Source: Myxococcales bacterium
GTDB lineage: Bacteria > Myxococcota_A > Polyangia > Polyangiales > Polyangiaceae
Direction of reading: 5' to 3'
NCBI GenBank assembly: GCA_023248735.1
Contig: JAHFDY010000002.1
Span: 1-55,020, forward strand
Length of the DNA: 55,020 nt
The position numbers and the translations under genes were made by a program. Shown here piece after piece: positions 51,445-55,020 of the stretch. Numbering within the stretch: the stretch's first letter is position 1; every line of letters starts with the position of its first letter. Under the pieces are notes generated by a model. That model made no database searches. It was not told the DNA's origin and saw nothing but the letters and a program-made list of their open reading frames with translations.

Positions 51445-53048
51445 GACAGACCCGTCTTCTTGATCTTGCCGGTGTTGGTCTTTGGAAGTTCGTCAACAAA
51501 CTGAACGAACTTTGGGACCATGAAATTCTCGAGGCGCTTTTGGCACTCCCGAATGATGTCCTTGTCGGTGAACGTGGCGCCTACCTCGTTCACGACGAAG
51601 GCTTTGATGGCCTGCCCGAGGACGTCGTCGTCGACACCGATGACCGCGGCTTCCTTCACGCCGACGATGTTCATGATGGCGGCTTCGACTTCCTTCGGCG
51701 CGACCTTTTCACCGCGCGACTTGATGATGTCGTCCATGCGTCCGACAAAATAGAGGTAGCCCTCCTCGTCGAGGCGGCAGAGATCGCCAGTGTAGAGAAC
51801 GCGTTCGCCAGGCAGCGGGCCGGGACGGAGCTTCTTCGCGGTCTCCTCAGGCTTCTCCCAGTAGCCGAGCATGACTGTCGATCCACGAATCACAAGCTGG
51901 CCAACCTCGTTGGGGCCGAGGCGTTTGTCGTTCTCGTCGACGAGCCATAGTTCCGTGTCGGGGATTGCCACGCCAACACTGGTCGGTTTGCGATCGATGT
52001 CGGCAGGCGGAAGAAACGTGCACCGCTTGCACTCGGTGAGTCCGTACATTGAGTAGATGCGCGCGGTAGGAAAGAGATCGCGCAGCATCGTGATGTGCTT
52101 TACGGGCAACGCAGCCGCCGTGTTGCTGACGTAACGGATCTTTGTGAGATCGTAGGTCTTGAGCGACTTCAGTTCGGCAAGGATCGCAAAAATGGTTGGC
52201 ACGCCCGGAAAGCCGGTGACGCCCTCCTCGACCATGAGGTTGAGAATCTGTGCAGGGTAGGCGAACGAGCGCTCCAAAATGAGGCGCGCCCGAACCCGGA
52301 CTGCCATGATCATTTGGTAGAGACCATAGTCGAACGCGAGCGGGAGCACGTTCATGATGACCTCGTCGTCCCCAAGTTCGAGGTAGCTCGCGATCGAATT
52401 CGCTGCGGTGATCATGTTGCGATGCGTGAGCATCACGCCCTTGGGATCGCCCGTGCTTCCGGATGTGTAGATGATCGCCGCGAGGTCGACATCGATCGCG
52501 CGCCGCTTGGGCGGTGGGGCTTGCACGGCGACCGCCGTGTCAAACGCCATGAGCCCTTTGAGTTGATTGAACGCAGGATTGGAAAGATCGCCCGAAACAA
52601 TCGTGAGGTGCAGGTGCGTTGACTGCGGCGCTGCGTTCAAAAAAACGTTGGCGATGTGGGCGTCAGTCACGAGCGCTTTCGCGCGACAGTCGTTCAATAG
52701 GTAAAGCAGCTTGTCTGCTTTGGTAAGTGGGTTGACGATGCTGACGATCGCATTGGCTTTGAGCACACCCCAAAATGCGACGTAGGTCTCGACGGTGTTG
52801 TCGCCAAAAATGACCACGCGGTCACCACGGTCGATGCCCGCGCCGGCAAGCGTTGCGGCGAAACGGTTCGCGCGCTCGTTGAGTTCGCCGTATGAAAAAC
52901 GCTGCTTCTTGTACACAAGCCCAATTTTCTCTGGGTCGCGCGCAGCAGCTATGGCGAGAAAATCATGAAGCATCGGCACGGCGCTCTCAAAGAGAGGGCC
53001 CGAAGGCATGGGCCACGTCCAAGATGGAGGCGTTAGGGTCGTCTCCAT
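51441..53048 (-). CDS. AMP-dependent acyl-CoA synthetase/acyl-ACP ligase
   Basis: AAIIYTSGSTGDPKGVMLTHRNM; YSMYGLTECKRCTFLP; YTGDLCRLDEEGYLYFVGRMDDIIKSRGEKVAPKEVE; NTGKIKKTGLS catalytic Lys. Confidence 0.93.
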   Translation of the reverse strand: METTLTPPSWTWPMPSGPLFESAVPMLHDFLAIAAARDPEKIGLVYKKQRFSYGELNERANRFAATLAGAGIDRGDRVVIFGDNTVETYVAFWGVLKANAIVSIVNPLTKADKLLYLLNDCRAKALVTDAHIANVFLNAAPQSTHLHLTIVSGDLSNPAFNQLKGLMAFDTAVAVQAPPPKRRAIDVDLAAIIYTSGSTGDPKGVMLTHRNMITAANSIASYLELGDDEVIMNVLPLAFDYGLYQMIMAVRVRARLILERSFAYPAQILNLMVEEGVTGFPGVPTIFAILAELKSLKTYDLTKIRYVSNTAAALPVKHITMLRDLFPTARIYSMYGLTECKRCTFLPPADIDRKPTSVGVAIPDTELWLVDENDKRLGPNEVGQLVIRGSTVMLGYWEKPEETAKKLRPGPLPGERVLYTGDLCRLDEEGYLYFVGRMDDIIKSRGEKVAPKEVEAAIMNIVGVKEAAVIGVDDDVLGQAIKAFVVNEVGATFTDKDIIRECQKRLENFMVPKFVQFVDELPKTNTGKIKKTGLS

Positions 53049-54028
53049 CAGTGCTCCAGAACGACGGGTTCGCAAAGCAACGGTACGGCGTGCCCGTAGT
53101 GGGTGGTGCGCCGCTTGCTCACGATGTCTTTGTACACGCGCTCGACCTGCGCCTCTGTGAGACCAACTACCGGCGCAACCTCGGCAGCGGGCACGCCATG
53201 ATTGTAGCCGTACAAGCAAAGGTCCATGCGGTCGTACGGGAGCGCGAAGTAGAACTCTTCCTGGGTTTGGGGCATCGAGAACGTGTCGGTCGTCGGCGGT
53301 CTTCTGCGGATTTCTTCTGGTACGTCCAGCGTCTCGGCGAGCGCGTACACCTGCGTCTTGTAAAGGTGGGCGATTGGTTTGAAGTCGGCCGAGCCGTCTC
53401 CCTGCTTGACGAAAAACCCTTGGTCATACTCGAGACGATTGGGCGTGCCGCTGACGGCGTAGTGCATGCGATCGGCGTGGTAATATTCGACCATTTTGCG
53501 AATGCGCTGCTTGAAGTTCGTTGCTGCGACGAGCTGCCTGTACGCCTCCGGCGGCATGCGCGCGGTCATCGTTTCGCCGGACGGATCTTGTACGGTCAAC
53601 TGTGAGACACTGATGCGGTCGCTTTCTAAAATGGAGGGCAGCGTGATCTTGCACTTCCACCCGTCGCCGTACTTCGGAAAGACGGTGCGAATCGCGTCGA
53701 TCTGCCGTGAGTAGCAACCGATGCCTTCGAGCGAACCGCGAATGTTCTCGGTGATGGCTTCAACGCCAAGCGCATCCGACAACATGCGACCAAGCGTGAG
53801 CGCGTCGTCGGAAGAGTCGCGCTCGGGCATGAAAATGCCGAGGACCTTGTCTTTGCCGAAAGCGCGCACGCACAGGCCCGCGACGACCGAGCTGTCAATG
53901 CCTCCTGAGAGTCCAACGATCGCTCCACGCCTTTTCAGCCTCCCGAGTACTTGCTCTCGGATAGTTGCTGCAATCGAAGTGGCCAGTGCTTCTCCGTCGA
54001 TGCGGAGAACGTCTTTCGAAAACGCCAT
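53048..54028 (-). CDS. NAD+ synthase-like ATP pyrophosphatase (NadE superfamily, divergent)
   Basis: GAIVGLSGGIDSSVVAGLCVRAFG PP-loop; GTPNRLEYDQGFFVKQGDGSADFKPIAHLYKTQVYALAETLDVPEEIRRRPPTTDTFSMPQTQEEFYFALPYDRMDL; no glutaminase domain. Confidence 0.8.
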   Translation of the reverse strand: MAFSKDVLRIDGEALATSIAATIREQVLGRLKRRGAIVGLSGGIDSSVVAGLCVRAFGKDKVLGIFMPERDSSDDALTLGRMLSDALGVEAITENIRGSLEGIGCYSRQIDAIRTVFPKYGDGWKCKITLPSILESDRISVSQLTVQDPSGETMTARMPPEAYRQLVAATNFKQRIRKMVEYYHADRMHYAVSGTPNRLEYDQGFFVKQGDGSADFKPIAHLYKTQVYALAETLDVPEEIRRRPPTTDTFSMPQTQEEFYFALPYDRMDLCLYGYNHGVPAAEVAPVVGLTEAQVERVYKDIVSKRRTTHYGHAVPLLCEPVVLEH

Positions 54029-54147
54029 AGGGAGGGCAGCATATCCAATTTGGCTACGATACCGGTCACGATTCGAGCGCTCGCGCCAAACTTCAGGCGA
54101 TGCAATCGGGCTGGGCCTTGCGCGGTACGACTTGCCGCCGGTGTTCG

Positions 54148-55020
54148 CTATTCCTCATCGCCGCGCAACGCCGCGAGCACGCTGAGATCCTCAAGCGTGG
54201 AGGTGTCGCCCCGCGTCTCCGCTACACCTGCCGCGACGTCACGAAGCAAACGCCGCATGATCTTCCCGCTTCTTGTCTTTGGTAGCGCGTCCGCGAACCG
54301 CACTTGATCGGGTCGTGCGAACTTTCCGATCTCTTTGTCGATGTGCTCACCGAGTGACTTCTTCATTGCGTCGTCGCCTTTGATGCCACCCTTCAGCGTG
54401 ACGAATACCACGAGAGCCTGACCCTTTAGTTCATCAGGTTTACCAACTGCGGCCGCTTCGGCGACGGCAGGATGGCTCACCAAAGCGCTCTCTATCTCTG
54501 CGGTGCCGATGCGATGGCCTGCGACGTTGAGCACGTCGTCGATACGGCCGACGACCCAGAAGTAGCCGTCCTCATCGCGCCGTGCACCGTCGCCGGTGAA
54601 GTACAATCCGGGCATCTGTGACCAGTAGGCTTCGTGGAACCGTGCGTCGTCATTGTACAACGTGCGCGCCATCGACGGCCAAGGCCTTCGGATGATGAGC
54701 TTGCCACCCTCATTCGCGGCGCAGGAGTCACCGCGGTCCTTGACGACATCAATGTCGACGCCGAAGAAGGGAAGGCCGGTACTCCCCGGTTTTGTTTCGT
54801 GCGCGCCAGGCAACGTGGTGAGCATCACCGCGCCGGTCTCGGTTTGCCACCACGTGTCGACGATTGGACAACGTTCTTGACCAATGACTTTTTGGTACCA
54901 TATCCACGCTTCGGGATTGATGGGCTCGCCGACGCTTCCGAGCAAACGTAACGATGAGAGATCATACTTGGCCGGCCACTCGTTGCCCCAACGGATGAAG
55001 GCGCGAATCGCAGTTGGCGC
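54148..55020 (-). CDS. acs: Acetyl-CoA synthetase, C-terminal part (runs off right edge)
   Basis: [106 protein letters not shown]. Confidence 0.95.
   Translation of the reverse strand, partial: APTAIRAFIRWGNEWPAKYDLSSLRLLGSVGEPINPEAWIWYQKVIGQERCPIVDTWWQTETGAVMLTTLPGAHETKPGSTGLPFFGVDIDVVKDRGDSCAANEGGKLIIRRPWPSMARTLYNDDARFHEAYWSQMPGLYFTGDGARRDEDGYFWVVGRIDDVLNVAGHRIGTAEIESALVSHPAVAEAAAVGKPDELKGQALVVFVTLKGGIKGDDAMKKSLGEHIDKEIGKFARPDQVRFADALPKTRSGKIMRRLLRDVAAGVAETRGDTSTLEDLSVLAALRGDEE

Overview
The window looks like a chromosomal segment of a high-GC deltaproteobacterium, most likely Myxococcota (inferred from gene content: many Asp/Ala-linker lipoproteins, MJ0042-type zinc-ribbon/TPR protein, minor-pilin operon). 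It is gene dense. I found no tRNA, rRNA, CRISPR array, IS element or prophage. Recognisable blocks, left to right: two divergent lipoproteins; a minus-strand type IV pilus minor-pilin operon (FimT/GspH, PilV-, PilW-, PilX-like, PilY1, then a lipoprotein); a divergent RNase HII-like protein; a DksA/TraR-type zinc-finger protein; uvrA; a zinc-ribbon/TPR protein; DUF4350-MoxR-DUF58-rsmA; two tandem beta-propeller-like lipoproteins; mutS; an EamA transporter; metK; an IgGFc-binding-like lipoprotein; gcvT-gcvH-gcvPA with no gcvPB; glnB-glnA; a PLP enzyme; an M20 peptidase; a compact minus-strand six-gene operon (NadE-like ATP-PPase, acyl-AMP ligase, PrmC-like methyltransferase, acyl carrier protein, AsnB-type amidotransferase, SDR); and a truncated acetyl-CoA synthetase at the right edge. 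The best candidates for undescribed biology are (1) the six-gene carrier-protein/amide-forming operon, (2) a three-helix hairpin in the metK 5'UTR that sequesters the Shine-Dalgarno and starts 2 nt after a possible leader-peptide stop, and (3) the RNase HII-like protein whose GRG motif has become GLG. All family calls come from reading motifs; no database search was run.
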